Source: Lasiosphaeris hirsuta (Eukaryota > Ascomycota > Sordariomycetes > Sordariales > Lasiosphaeriaceae). From it: DNA of 64,000 nucleotides. Shown here one piece after another: positions 35,401 through 45,937 of this stretch. The stretch covers positions 1,674,001-1,738,000 of the forward strand of contig JAUKUA010000006.1 of the NCBI GenBank assembly GCA_030549175.1, read 5' to 3'. Below the pieces are notes generated by a model, which was given only the letters and a program-made list of their open reading frames with translations, did no database searches and was not told the origin of the DNA. A program made the translations under genes and the position numbers. The number at the start of each line of letters is the position of its first letter. Position 1 is the stretch's first letter.

Positions 35401-38400
35401 GCGTGCCCCCCCTGGTGGCCGCCGTCCGGTCCGGCCACCTAGCCGTCGTTGTGTTGCTCCTGGACGCCGATGCGGACCCCGCGGCGCCCGACAGCCCGTA
35501 CCATCTGAACTCCTTCCACGCGGCTGTGGATTGCCGTCATTTCGCCATCGCGCGGCTCCTCTTGGAGCGTTTTCCCGACGTACCATGCGGGGACGCCACC
35601 TTTCTAGATGCGGTCCGCTTCTACGACGAGTGCCCTGCCATCTTGGAGCTCCTAGTGGGGAGGGGCGCGAACATGGACGCGCTGGGAGACGCCGGCTCTG
35701 CGCTGCACGTCGCCCTGCTGGTTCAGAGCAGGGCCGCCGCGTGGAGAATCCTGTCACACAACCCGTACATACACACCATGACGAGTATCGGCACGCCATT
35801 GACGGCCGCGATCGAGGCGGGATTTACCGACATTGCCAAAGAGTTGATCCGCAGGGGTGCGTCCGTCCATCGGCGGCGGTTGGCAGAACCATCCAAATCG
35901 ATGGAGCACGTGGGGTTCGAGTCCCAGCGACGCGCCATACCGAAATGGTTGGAGACGATCAGGATGTGCCGTCATCTAAGCACTTGGGAGAGGGCTTCTT
36001 CACCATTCGAGGCCGCGGTGGAGCTAGCGTGCAAGATGAATTCCGAGCCGGAGTCCGAGGCCGAGTCCGATTCCGATTCCGATTCCGATTCCGATTCCGA
36101 GGGGGAGAGGGAGGAGGAAGAGAGCACCGAGATGATCGATCTCCTAATAGACCAAGGGGTAGATTTGCAGGACGAGGGAGAGGACATTGGAGATTCGTAA
36201 GTAACCGAAGCCTAGGTGCGCAAGTCTCGCCGCTGATCTCCCGAGCGTAGTCTGTTCTGGCCCATCTTCCACGAGGCACCCTCGATCCTGAGATATTTGG
36301 CGGCGAAGGGCATAGACCTCAACCGCCCGTTCTCGAGACAGGCGTGCAACGCAATCCAGTACGCGGCGAAAGAGAATGAAGTGAAGCTCATAAAATTGCT
36401 CCTCGAGCTCGGGGTCGACGTTGATGGCCCGCCTGGCGGCCAGGGGACATCTCTATACTGCGGTTTCCTGTCCAAGAGTCGTGAAACTGTTGCGTTGCTG
36501 CTCGACAATGGGGCAAAAATAGTAGAACGCACTAGCGAGGGCGATACATCCAACGTGCTCGTTCCGGCGATTGAATGCGGGCTCGGAGACGAGTTCCTCC
36601 CAAGGCTTCTAGATATGGGCGCTAGTGTCAACCTCGCAGACGACTCTGCAGGGGCTGGGCCGTTACCGCTGGCCGTGGCCGTCTATTCGGGCAACAGGGG
36701 CCTTGCAGAGCTGTTGACAAGGCACGGCGCCCGCTTTGCCGATCCGGAATGGGAAACGTTGGCCGATGCGGCATCCAAGAAGCCTATCCATGAGATAAGA
36801 TGGCTCCTCGAGCTGGCGGCCGAGGCTGGGTTGAGTCTCTCGAGCGACGAGGAACAAGGCACCCCTTTGATGGTGAGTGCTCGTAACGCTCCTTGTTCCC
36901 ACGAAGCGGCACGAGATTTCCCGTCCTAACCCCCCAATGAACCCACCTCTAGGAAGCCTCGGCGATGGGCCGCAAAGACGTCATCCGTCTCCTCCTGGAG
37001 GCCGGGGCGAATCTCAACTCCAGTTCCGCCGCCCCCGAGGAGCACGTCCCATCCAAGGGCACAGCCGCCGTGGACTTTGAAGCAATACGGGCGGACGACA
37101 TGAGGCCTCGTGGCGCCCTTGCCGCCGCCGTCGCTCAAGACGACATCGATACGGCCGCCTTCCTGCTCGAGAGGGGCGCCGACCCCAACTCGTGGGGCCG
37201 CTCCGCCATATGCATCGCCCTGAACCACGGATGCGTCGCCATGATCGATCTCCTCTTTCGCCATGGCGCCGACATCCGCAGCGAGCGGAACCATCGCTAT
37301 TTCGCCCATGCAGCCTGGGGCGGGGAGGGAGCCTTGTCGCGCTTGCTCCAGGAGCCTCTGTCGGCGGCGCAACGACGCAAGGGCGTAGACGTGGCGCTGC
37401 AAGCGGCCCTCAGCGTAGCGGATCCGAGCATATCCCTGTGGCTCCTCGACCAGCATGGCGCTGACGTCCAAGCCCGGGGTGGATTGTTCGGCTCCCCACT
37501 GCAAGCGGCTCTCGCCCCGGCCTACCCGACGCCGGGCGCCGGGGTGTACGATCGACGATGCCTCCTGGCCGACATGCTCCTCGACCGCGGAGCGGACCCC
37601 AACGCGCTGCCTGCCCAGGCCGAGGTGGACGACGAGACCGTGGCTCGCGGACGCACGCTCAAGTTCACCATGGTCGCGTGCCCGCTGGTGTTGGCGATCC
37701 GCGTTGGCCCGCTGGGCGATCGCTACTCGGGCGACCACGCACACCTAGTGCGGAAGCTGCTCGCCGCGGGCGCGAACCCGAACGGCTCGGGGAGAGACGA
37801 CAAGGACACGCCGCTCCAGGCCGCCGCGCACGACACGGCCCTCGTCCAGCTCCTCCTGGCCGCAGGCGCCGACGCCAACGCCGTCACCGACACCAAGCTG
37901 GGCACGGCGCTCCACGCGGCCGCGCTGGCGCAAAACCCGGAATCCATCAAGCTTCTGCTCGCCGCAGGCGCGAGCGTCCACGCCCACGCCGGCAAGTACG
38001 GCTCCGTCGTGCACTGCGCCGCCAAGGTCGGCAAGCCCGGATCTGCCGGCAACCGCCAGGCCATGTACACGCGGAGCGTCCGCGCCATGGAGCTGCTCGC
38101 CGCGGCAGGCGCCGACGTGCTTGCCCGCGGGGGCCGCTACGGCTCTGCGCTGCAGGCGGCGGCCAAGGCGGGGAACCTAGACGGGATGATCTGGCTGATC
38201 GAGAAAGGGGCCGATGTCTATGCCCTGGGCGGTAAGTGGGGGCATATCCACAACGCCGCGGTGAAGACGAGGAAGTGGGGAGTGATTAGCTGGCTGGAGA
38301 GATGCTATGGAAGGGAGGTGTGGCATGAGCTGGATCGGAAGCTGCTGAGCGAGACAGCTAGTCATGGTGGACACCGGTCCGGCGAGGAGCCTGCTACTTA

Positions 38401-38401
38401 G
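32420..38401 (+). CDS. NACHT-ankyrin NLR (STAND NTPase), 1921 aa, 4 exons
   Basis: Exons 32420-33744, 33827-36196, 36251-36872 and 36953-38401 close in phase to 1921 residues. The start MDPLSFTASLIAVISLSQKV is typical of the fungal STAND N-terminal helical (HeLo-like) domain, and it contains a run of about 12 Gly near residue 82. The NACHT domain has Walker A VHGIPGAGKT near 231-240, Walker B YLVIDALDEC near 338-347, and a winged-helix-like HGMFRWAVCQLDAIKQCL across the first splice. From about residue 734 to 1900 there are some thirty ankyrin-type units (for example LLAAGADANHRGGEENSPAM, LLRHGADVNVTARYG). An Asp-Ser dipeptide tract interrupts them in exon 2. Such proteins sense non-self and trigger cell death or defence. 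All key residues are present, so this copy looks functional. Confidence 0.92.
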
Positions 38402-38655
38402 CGGCTATCTACGCCAACTCGGCGCCGTCGTCTTCTATCGCGGCCAAAATAAAGATCGATAAAAAAAATGAGAAAAAAAAGGGAGAGGGAGGGATTACAC
38501 CTTCGACGTGAGGACGACATCGCTCCAAAATGGGGGGGGGGCCGAAAGATGTCCTGTGAGACCGAGATCACGGCGGACTCGCGCATCGATACAATTGCTG
38601 TGATGGATCGGGTGGAAGGGCGCCTAGGGAAGGAAAGCAGTAGTATGGATTGGAT

Positions 38656-38806
38656 TAACTGTTGTTTTTCGTCAATGTTGCCGTCGTCGACCCCTGCCAA
38701 CCACACCACCCCTCGCCGCTTTTGCTCAGGCTCGAGAATGAAAATTATTAGCAATTTTTCGCGAGAGTAATGGCTAAGTCCAAAACTGGGACCACCGAGG
38801 AAATCC
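38656..38806 (+). repeat. Dispersed repeat family, copy D (short, diverged)
   Basis: GTTGTTTTTCGTCAATGTTG, CCACACCACCCCTCGCC, TTGCTCAGGC, TTTTTCGCGAG and AAAACTGGGACCACC occur in the same order as in copies A to C. The middle CTCAGG block is mostly deleted. Confidence 0.6.
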
Positions 38807-39354
38807 ATAAATACTTATCCGCCCAGCCTGACAATCTGCTTGTAGAGCCCATTTCATGACCCAGTTTACTATTGGCTTCATCTAATTTTCTTAAAACTCC
38901 CTTTCATTCCTCTGTCCATCCCGTGATTACCTTTAGCACAAGCGAAGAGGACCGCGCCGACTCCCGCCACCAGGAATTAGCACTCCAAGAATCAGCACTC
39001 CACCAGGAGTCAGCACTCCAGTGTATATACAAGTATTGAACTGGTGCGGGCGCACCAATCTCAAAGAGTCCGTCCCCCAGATAATGTAGATGAGACAGCT
39101 GGTGTTTGTTGGTCATGGCCCGTCTCTCGGACCTCTTGATCCTTTCCTGCCCGCGATATAAACTCCCCTCAAGTATTTGCTTTGCCTAGCCAAGCTACAC
39201 GCTAAGGTTGTTTCTCACCTCTCACCACCCCCACAAACCTTGCTAAAGATTTACAGTGGTGCCTCGGTGAAGGCGTCTCCAAAACAGAGAGCGCTGCAAG
39301 GAACTTCCGCGCATGAGGCTGCGTTTTTCTGCCGTCCATGTGTCTTGAAGTCTC

Positions 39355-39715
39355 TTATCGCAGTAGTCTCTGCGTTGACTCTGACGCAGCCGCATCTTCC
39401 AGATCTTCTCGATATTTACTTGTGTTGAGGAGACTCCAGAAAATCTCCCGCGGCGAAACACTGGGTACCTTGGTCTCTCGCAATCTCGCTGATTCCAAGG
39501 ATGTTGTATCGATAGAGTCATCGGCCCTGACGAGTCGGTGAAATTTCCTAGTATGACATGAAAGATTCTGGATTTGCTTCAATGTAAACTTTGCCAGCCC
39601 CTCGACGGTCGTGAACTCTTCTTTGTCTGGCATTGTTTGGGCAAATGCTGACGGAATGTCAAGATCCTTGACCAGATCCATTAACAAACCTGGAAGTAGT
39701 AATAGGATACGATCA
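39355..39715 (-). pseudogene. Unassigned coding fragment, about 110 aa
   Basis: Minus-strand frame LMDLVKDLDIPSAFAQTMPD, EEFTTVEGLAKFTLKQIQNL, DDSIDTTSLESARLRETKV has the balanced composition of a real helical protein. It is preceded by a TACTACTTCCAG splice-acceptor-like sequence, suggesting a last exon. Upstream frames are broken by stops, so this is probably the 3' part of a dead gene. Family not recognised. Confidence 0.3.
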
Positions 39716-40384
39716 GAAAATCGGAAACCGTATATCGAATTGTCGTATTAGGTGAAGTCTGGTGCTTCTAGCACTCAGACTTCTTGAAAGCCGTGACATC
39801 GTCAATTAAAACTAGGGTAAGTTTGCAAATTGTACACAGAACTTTCGTCATCCACGTTAAGGCCGCGTGGCGTCCCTAATCTTTCGGAAGGCCGGAAATA
39901 GGGACGGTGGGAAGCGACCAAGGCCCATATCGCACACCATTCATGTCGTCGCTACTGCTACCGGCACTGGCTGTTGAAATTTCGGTTATTAGAATGCCTT
40001 CTGGGTTTTCGCTTGGTAGGTAGTTGTGATTACGGGAAATTTTGCTGAAGACTCGGAAGGAGGCGATGTTGCAGCTGAAAAAGAAAATCTTCGTAACCTC
40101 GGAGCTTTTATTGGGTCACAAAAAATTTGAGCAGCCGCCACCCCACCGACACCAAGGGCGCCCTCAAAGAGAAAACCCAAATATGCTTCTTTTTTCCCCA
40201 CCCCACTTGGCCTATTTCATGACCCGTGAATGGCACGTATTTATTAAGGCACTACTGCGGCGCTGGAGAAATCCTTGCCTCCCACCATAGCAATTCATCA
40301 CCACTTTCATGCTCTGTCTTGCCTATACCTCCCTCAAAAAAAGCTGCCATTCGACCAAATTTTAAAATCTCTCTGCGCCGCATT

Positions 40385-40456
40385 GTAAGTTTATTCGCCC
40401 GCGAACTCTTCTCTGTTTCGGACTAGGGTAGTTTGAACTGGCTGTTCACTTTTTAG
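40385..40456 (+). other. 5' UTR intron
   Basis: GTAAGT at 40385 and CTTTTTAG ending at 40456 bracket a 72-nt intron that ends four bases before the ATG of the 372-aa gene. Its position supports that ATG as the true start. Confidence 0.6.
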
Positions 40457-40460
40457 CAAA

Positions 40461-41579
40461 ATGCCCGTCAACCCACTCCTACCAGACGAGCAGATCGTGG
40501 AGTCCTCCACAGAGCAAGAGAAGGAACTCTACGGCCGGTATATCAGAACTAGAGATGAATACGATAAACTGTGCGGCTTGACCCTTGTCGACGGTGTTCC
40601 TTCCACAATCGCGTTCGTCGACAAGGCCTGGCCTGACCCCGAGGTTTGCGACTGCTATGAAGAGTGGGAGGAAGCCTGGTGTCTAAGGGAACGTGACAGG
40701 ATGAGGAGAGTGATGTCGCAGTCCGAATTTATCGACACCATCTCGGCGACCAACTTTGGAAGTGCCTCGTCCAGAGCCCAGCATCTGTGGACCATGGAAA
40801 TGCTGAACACGCCGTTTTGCCTCATCGGCGAGAGCGACTTTGGCGGGGTCCTGACCGGCTACGCCATGGACCCCGGACCAGCTTACCTGTGGCCGAACTT
40901 CGAAGACGATCAAGACTCCGACCTCTTGCATCGTAATATTCTCGCCATCAATACAAATGTCCGAATCGAGGGCGAGTTCACCAAAGGTCAAGGTAGCGCC
41001 CTTCCCGCTACTCAAACGAGCCCGCAGAAGCGCCGCAGAGAAGCAGAGAGCTCTGGCGGGGAAACGGTTCGCAGCGCCGACTCTGAGGACGCCGATTGCC
41101 CAGGAGGCTTTCTTTTCGTCCAGCTCGGTGCTGTCTTTGCCTACGGCGGCAGCACAAAGCCTTGGACCGAGTTACGCACGTCGGAGCGAAATGACGTCAG
41201 TCGAGGGCCCTGGACTGCAACTGGATTTGGGGTTCTTCTGCAGATCGATTCTCGAGGACGACAGGGACCCGTGTGGGTTATCTATAACTCCCACACCATT
41301 GACGAGAATGACACGTCGGACAAACAGCGACACTACCACGTTCCGATAATGGCCGAGGACAGCTCAACGCCGCTCCCTCACATTGGGCGCCTTACGGCAG
41401 CATGCGACAGGACCTTTACCATCGCCAAGATTGCTGATAGCCTCGCGGAGCTCGAGAATAAATCCGCAAGGATCGATTTCCGGGTTGAGGCTATGGTGGA
41501 GTTTCAGATGGTGCGCGTCAAGGCGTGTTCGTCATCGCCGGGCATGCCGCTCGTCCGTCAGTTTGTCAAGGCTGCGTAG
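40461..41579 (+). CDS. Hypothetical protein, 372 aa, single coding exon
   Basis: One open frame from ATG 40461 (context CAAAATGCCC, excellent for fungi) to TAG 41577-41579. No signal peptide or membrane segment. Acidic N-terminal half with YGRYIRTRDEYDKLCGLTLV and a Trp-rich YEEWEEAWCLRERDRMRRVM helix. A basic linker (QKRRREAESS) sits near residue 190, and a second domain contains GFLFVQLGAVFAYGG and VWVIYNSHTIDEND. The pattern suggests a two-domain soluble protein with a nuclear-type basic linker. I do not recognise the family. Its position between an NLR and HET genes is noted, but no function is proposed. Confidence 0.75.
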   Translation: MPVNPLLPDEQIVESSTEQEKELYGRYIRTRDEYDKLCGLTLVDGVPSTIAFVDKAWPDPEVCDCYEEWEEAWCLRERDRMRRVMSQSEFIDTISATNFGSASSRAQHLWTMEMLNTPFCLIGESDFGGVLTGYAMDPGPAYLWPNFEDDQDSDLLHRNILAINTNVRIEGEFTKGQGSALPATQTSPQKRRREAESSGGETVRSADSEDADCPGGFLFVQLGAVFAYGGSTKPWTELRTSERNDVSRGPWTATGFGVLLQIDSRGRQGPVWVIYNSHTIDENDTSDKQRHYHVPIMAEDSSTPLPHIGRLTAACDRTFTIAKIADSLAELENKSARIDFRVEAMVEFQMVRVKACSSSPGMPLVRQFVKAA

Positions 41580-41887
41580 CTTGCTTGCGATCCCATGACA
41601 GTTTATTGTTGGAAAAGTAGATCCAGAGCAGGTCAATGCCGGCGAGGGTCTAGGTGAACTACCATGTGGGAACTTGAGTTACCTGCCATTTCTTGAAACG
41701 AGAACATGTGGCTGGCGAGTCAATGGATCTGTATGAAGCTACTACCGAGGGGGGGCATATAAGCCGAACTTGAAATTTTGAAGACATGCCCTTGTTCCCG
41801 ACCGATCCATCCCCCCCCCCCCCCCCTTTTAACCTGCAAAAGCTCACTCCAAGGTCACCGCGCCAACCACCCCTCGCACCCCCTCGC
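41580..41887. other. Short intergenic region
   Basis: 3' flanks of the 372-aa gene and of the aegerolysin relic. A C-homopolymer of about 16 bases is at 41811-41826. Confidence 0.5.
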
Positions 41888-42316
41888 TCAGGTCGTCTTG
41901 ACAACCTTGATGGTGACACTGCCCAGCGCACCCGAGTCAATGTTCTGGCCCGTGGCCTGGACCACGTAGTCGTCGCTCGTCTCCGAGATGGTGAACGTGT
42001 TGATATTGCTACCCCACGGGCCAGTCCTAGTAGATGTGGCAGACCTTGGTCTCGCCGTCGTAGATGTCGTAGCTGCCCTCGGTGCCGCTGCTGGCGTCGG
42101 AGCGGCCGCACGAGGCGATGGCGATCTTGCCCCTGTGGTACGGGTGAAGAGACAAGTGTTAGACACACTAGCTGAGCCAGAGTCTGCAGTGGGAGTTGTG
42201 TTGGGAGGGCTGAAAGGCGTTGGGCTTACCAGCTGGCGTTGAGGTTCTTGATCGAGAGGGTGCCATTCTTGAGCAGGCTATTGATGACCATGTAAAACCC
42301 ACTGAGCGTAAGCCAT
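41888..42316 (-). pseudogene. Aegerolysin-family gene, disrupted (2 exons)
   Basis: The minus strand starts at ATG 42316 with the usual short aegerolysin N-terminus. It has an intron with GTAAGC donor (just below 42237) and CACAG acceptor (near 42131), and exon 2 ends at 41888. The family blocks IKNLNASW, EGSYDIYDGETKV, and the C-terminal TISETSDDYVVQATGQN and SGALGSVTIKV are clear. Aegerolysins bind membrane lipids such as ceramide phosphoethanolamine and often work with a MACPF partner; no such partner is in this window. This copy is broken by a 1-base change in a T run just after the start, a TAG where Trp is usual, and a second 1-base shift a few codons later. Exon length otherwise matches the ~130-aa family. 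Confidence 0.82.
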
Positions 42317-42433
42317 GGTGACTTTGGTAGTAATAGTGGTGGTGGTGCTTGTCGTTGAGTCAAGGTCTTTTAGGGACTTTTGTATGAGTGCAAAGATGTG
42401 CTGTGCGGTCTGGGTTAAAACCCGTTCAAGGTT

Positions 42434-42710
42434 TGTTATTTTACCCTAAAGTTACCCTCAAAAATCCCCATTCACCCACACCACCCCTAGCCACCTTACT
42501 CAGAGACTGCTCAGGCACTACTCAGGCACTGCTCACGCACTACTCAGGAAATGATCAGAGAAATCGCCAAACATGGTTTAGTTGAGTAGGTAATCCTTTA
42601 CAGTTAAAATAGTAACATTTCACGAGGTCTCAGTTTTGGGACATGAGTATCCTAAAACTAGGACCAACCCCTTTTCACTTCTCTTCCCTCACCCCCAAAT
42701 GGCATTGTTT
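42434..42710 (+). repeat. Dispersed repeat family, copy B
   Basis: GTTATTTTACCCTAAAGTTA, CACACCACCCCTAGCCACCT, a CTCAGGCACTACTCAGG series, AAACATGGTTTAG and TTTCACGAGGTCTCAGTTTT, co-linear with copy A. It starts about 120 bp upstream of the aegerolysin relic. Many differences from copy A are C-to-T or G-to-A. Confidence 0.8.
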
Positions 42711-42878
42711 GGAATAGTCGTTTCAGCGCTGACACTATGTGGGAGACATTGAGGAGGGAGCGGCCATACAAGGTTTCATCATAGCACCGACCTTCCCCTT
42801 CCCCCGGGTAAGGGGTAGCTGCTGAAAAGAGCAAGGGCTTACTTAATCCTTTGATCGACCGGACGAAGCAACGAACAA

Positions 42879-45335
42879 TCAGCCCTTACCGCCTGGAAAG
42901 GCCACCAACTCTCTCCTCCCCGTCTTGCGCAACCTGACTACCCCATACTTCCTACCCCCCAGCCCCTCCTCCTCAATAACCCCCTTAACCTCCCGATCCC
43001 CCTTCCCATCCACCCTCCACAGAACCGGGAGCGTGGCCTCGGAAACAACCTGGGCAACCGCCAGCCAGCTATTCCCCAGCATGGTATGCCTCGTGACGCG
43101 CAGATACCAGGCCGTGACGACGCCGACCACTAGCAAATGGGCCACCAGCACCCCGATCACCACGCCGAACCCCGTCCACCTCGCGGGCACAAACACCACG
43201 GCGGACCGGGCATAGCGCGCCTCGCTGCCCGAGGTGAAGCGCGGCAGCGAGTCGTAGAAGCGCTGGCGCGTCATGGTGGTGATCCAGCTCTGCAGCGCGC
43301 GCGCCGGGCTGCCGGTCTCGCGCAGCGCGTCGAGGAAGAGAGACGCGTGGACCGGGTGGCCGAGGTCGCGCACGGCGCCCAAGGTGGGGGAGAATATGGC
43401 TGAGGGGTCGGTTTTGCAGCCGCCGGGGCTGGGGCAGAGGTTGGCCGGGAGGATGGGGAAGGTGGGGAAGAGGAATTCTGTGAGGAGGGAGAAGAAGCCC
43501 TGGTCGTAGCGCGCCGGGAGTGGGGCGGAGAGAGGGAGCGAGAGCGTCATGATGCCGCGCTCTGTGGGGGATAAAGGGGAGGAAGACGGTGCGAGGGCGT
43601 TGAGCTGGCGGCGCGCGAGCGTGGTCTTGTAGTTGAAAATAGGTTTGGGATTGGGCTGGGTCGCGTTTTGATCGAGGTCTGGGACCAGGACGCCGGACCA
43701 GCCCAGTGTTGGTTCCGGCCCGTCGGACGGGGAGGTGGCGGTTATGTTGAACGGGAGACCGGCGGTGGTGGCAATGCAGGCCGTTATGGAGAAGGAGGCG
43801 TCATCCATGGCGGCGATATCTTGCATGCTGGCCGTCGTCCAGGGTCCCTCTCTTGATGTGACGACGCTTCCGGGCGGGAAAGCAAATTGCTTGGGAAGAG
43901 TGCCGTTCTGGATGTAAGTCCTGCTGAAATTATTCCAAGTCCTTCCGGACAGGGATGTAGGCGCCGTGATGTTGAGAATGAAGAAGATGGAGGGTCGGCG
44001 TATAAAATCCTTGGTGGCGCTGGGGTTCAGCCAAGGCGTGATGCGGAGGGGGAACAGGGTGCTATTCCCATCGCTATTAGTTCCAGGGGGCTGCTTGATA
44101 GAGCACACGGTGACGTTCCATGGGTCACGGTTGGGGCGCGTGGAAAAGGCGCAGTTGAATGGAATCTGTTGTGGTTGCCCAGGGTCGATCAAGAGTGGCA
44201 GAGGGACGTTGGCTTCAAACGAGACATTGCCGCCGAGAGAAAGGTATCCAAACGCGCCACCATCGCCATCGGCCGTCTGGTTGATGCTGAGGAGGGTCAG
44301 CTGCGGCGCCAGGCAGATGACACGGTGGTCAAAGACAGTGGCCGGTCCAGTATAACTCCGGAGCGACTCCCTTTCCTCGCTGGCAGCCATGGGAAGAGGG
44401 ACTCGGACGGTGAGGCCAGTGTCGTCGACGTGCTCGCCTACCGCCCGGCCGCTTTCTGTATACTCGGCGAATCTTTCGTACCCTCCGGGAGGGGACCTCC
44501 ATATTTCCACGGCTGAGTTGATGTTGCCGTTGGTGAAGCCAACAAACGACACGGTGGGAAGGCTCAGCATGCTGATGTTGCCAAAATCGGCGAGAAGAAT
44601 GGAGGAAGTAAAGGTGGTGGCAATGGCGATGAGACTGGTGGTGAATATGAGGGAAAAACCGCCAAGTCCGAATGTCTTCCAGAGACTGCGGCCGCCGGTA
44701 AAGAAGAGATTGACGGGCTGAATGCTCACGGCTCGGACAATGGACAGAAAGATGCCATCGGCAAGCTCGACATGGCGGCGCTCGACCACGACGGCCGCCA
44801 CCATCGACATGGCCACGCCGGCCTGCAGAGACATGGCCATCCGGATGGCGGCAGCGCATATAGTAACCGTGACGGGGGCCCAGCCCCGGTTAACGACGAA
44901 CCTCCACGCCCGGCCGGGCTCGCCCTGGTCTCTAGCGATGGCTGCACCCGCCCACAGCAGCGTCAGCAGTGTTGCTGCCGCGAGGACCACCACGGTGCCC
45001 ATGGCCAGGATCCAGATGCGTTTAGTTCCAATCGAGTCGCTTATCTTGAGTCGGTTGTTTTCGATTGTGTCGTCCCCGGTGTCGTCCCCGGGAGGCCACC
45101 GGGACCCATCCCGAGATGCAACACGGCCGAGTGCTGCGTATTGCTTCATTGCCCGGTTATTAGTGGAGCTGGAACTACCTGTCGACCGGCCGGGCGACCA
45201 TTGCCATCTTAAACGAAGTCGTCCGAGTTTCAGCCTACCCACAGACGGTGCAAGTCCGATATATCGGACTTTTGCGTGTCGTCTCTGTCGCTCGCTGTGT
45301 GCCGAGCACACATGCTCATTGGACGTTTCATTCAT
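42879..45335 (-). CDS. Uncharacterised multi-pass membrane protein, 818 aa
   Basis: Single exon from ATG 45335 to 42879. A basic, Ser-rich cytosolic leader of ~100 residues precedes TM1 (about 107-130, IWILAMGTVVVLAAATLLTL), TM2 (about 152-185) and TM3 (about 225-250). A large region with many NxS/T sites (NGTLPKQF, NITA, NFSR, NSDGNSTLF) is probably extracellular. A last TM sits near 720-745 (GVVIGVLVAHLLVVGVVTAW), with a cytosolic tail of ~70 residues. This 3+1 TM layout with a glycosylated middle is a common Pezizomycotina family without known function. An internal Met at residue 63 could be an alternative start. It looks intact. Confidence 0.8.
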   Translation of the reverse strand: MNETSNEHVCSAHSERQRRHAKVRYIGLAPSVGRLKLGRLRLRWQWSPGRSTGSSSSTNNRAMKQYAALGRVASRDGSRWPPGDDTGDDTIENNRLKISDSIGTKRIWILAMGTVVVLAAATLLTLLWAGAAIARDQGEPGRAWRFVVNRGWAPVTVTICAAAIRMAMSLQAGVAMSMVAAVVVERRHVELADGIFLSIVRAVSIQPVNLFFTGGRSLWKTFGLGGFSLIFTTSLIAIATTFTSSILLADFGNISMLSLPTVSFVGFTNGNINSAVEIWRSPPGGYERFAEYTESGRAVGEHVDDTGLTVRVPLPMAASEERESLRSYTGPATVFDHRVICLAPQLTLLSINQTADGDGGAFGYLSLGGNVSFEANVPLPLLIDPGQPQQIPFNCAFSTRPNRDPWNVTVCSIKQPPGTNSDGNSTLFPLRITPWLNPSATKDFIRRPSIFFILNITAPTSLSGRTWNNFSRTYIQNGTLPKQFAFPPGSVVTSREGPWTTASMQDIAAMDDASFSITACIATTAGLPFNITATSPSDGPEPTLGWSGVLVPDLDQNATQPNPKPIFNYKTTLARRQLNALAPSSSPLSPTERGIMTLSLPLSAPLPARYDQGFFSLLTEFLFPTFPILPANLCPSPGGCKTDPSAIFSPTLGAVRDLGHPVHASLFLDALRETGSPARALQSWITTMTRQRFYDSLPRFTSGSEARYARSAVVFVPARWTGFGVVIGVLVAHLLVVGVVTAWYLRVTRHTMLGNSWLAVAQVVSEATLPVLWRVDGKGDREVKGVIEEEGLGGRKYGVVRLRKTGRRELVAFPGGKG

Positions 45336-45686
45336 TCAGGGGGATCGTTTCAGACCGTACCTAGTCCGCAGAACCTAGAATCTGTTTAGCGAATCAGAGA
45401 AGGCGCTCTATCTTGGCTCATGTTTGAAGGGATGGAAATGGGAAATAATCCAGCGCACTGTGGTGAAGGACCATGGTATTCTATAGCGAGCAATTTGTGA
45501 TGATATTGCAAGACTTGTGGTGTGCTGTTGGAAGGGCAGGGCAGTGCTGCATCTCTAGGAAAAGGTGGGCAATGAATGGGCACAGGCCAACGATAAAGCG
45601 CGACACCAAAAAGCAAAAAGTGGGGCTCCCAAATTGATTGGGTAGAACCATCGCTTCAAAGCCATATTTAATATGGGCATTCCCTC
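45336..45686. other. Upstream flank of the membrane-protein gene
   Basis: No gene recognised between the ATG of the 818-aa gene and the pogo element. It should hold the promoter of the former; the transposon insertion lies only about 350 bp upstream. Confidence 0.45.
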
Positions 45687-45688
45687 TA

Positions 45689-45732
45689 ACGTGCGTGATA
45701 AGCGAGTGACACAGATAAGCGAGTGACACACT
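45689..45732 (+). repeat. Pogo element terminal inverted repeat, left
   Basis: 44 bases identical in reverse complement to 47504-47547. Holds two near-identical 16-bp direct subrepeats. Confidence 0.93.
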
Positions 45733-45937
45733 TTCTACCACCTCAATACAACCAACGTCAATTACACAACCATAATACTAGGAAACAACAATAACTGAAT
45801 CAGAAACAGATGAATCAGACGACTCTGCAGCCTCCTTGCACGTGCGTGCATTATGGCCAGGCCTTCCGCACACGCCACAGCACCGAATCTTCGTACGAGA
45901 CCCCCTGAACCACTACCATTTTGCCGTGTTTCCTGGA

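Larger units (their letters stand above)
38402..40384. other. Intergenic region with a repeat copy and a possible gene relic
   Basis: Contains repeat copy D. It also has short direct repeats of CACCAGGAGTCAGCACTCCA type near 38970-39022 and a C/G homopolymer near 38532-38540. One minus-strand coding-looking fragment at 39355-39715 is listed separately. The rest shows nothing recognisable. Confidence 0.4.

Noticed and set aside
34311..35799. Minus-strand frames of up to 375 codons
   Set aside because: Antisense to the ankyrin-repeat exons; their regularity mirrors the repeats on the plus strand.
37558..38235. 225-codon Arg/Pro-rich plus-strand frame
   Set aside because: Alternative frame of NLR exon 4, which is GC-rich; the ankyrin frame is the real one.
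38960..39025. CRISPR-like or structured array from short direct repeats
   Set aside because: Only two or three ~20-bp imperfect repeats without regular spacers, in a eukaryotic genome.
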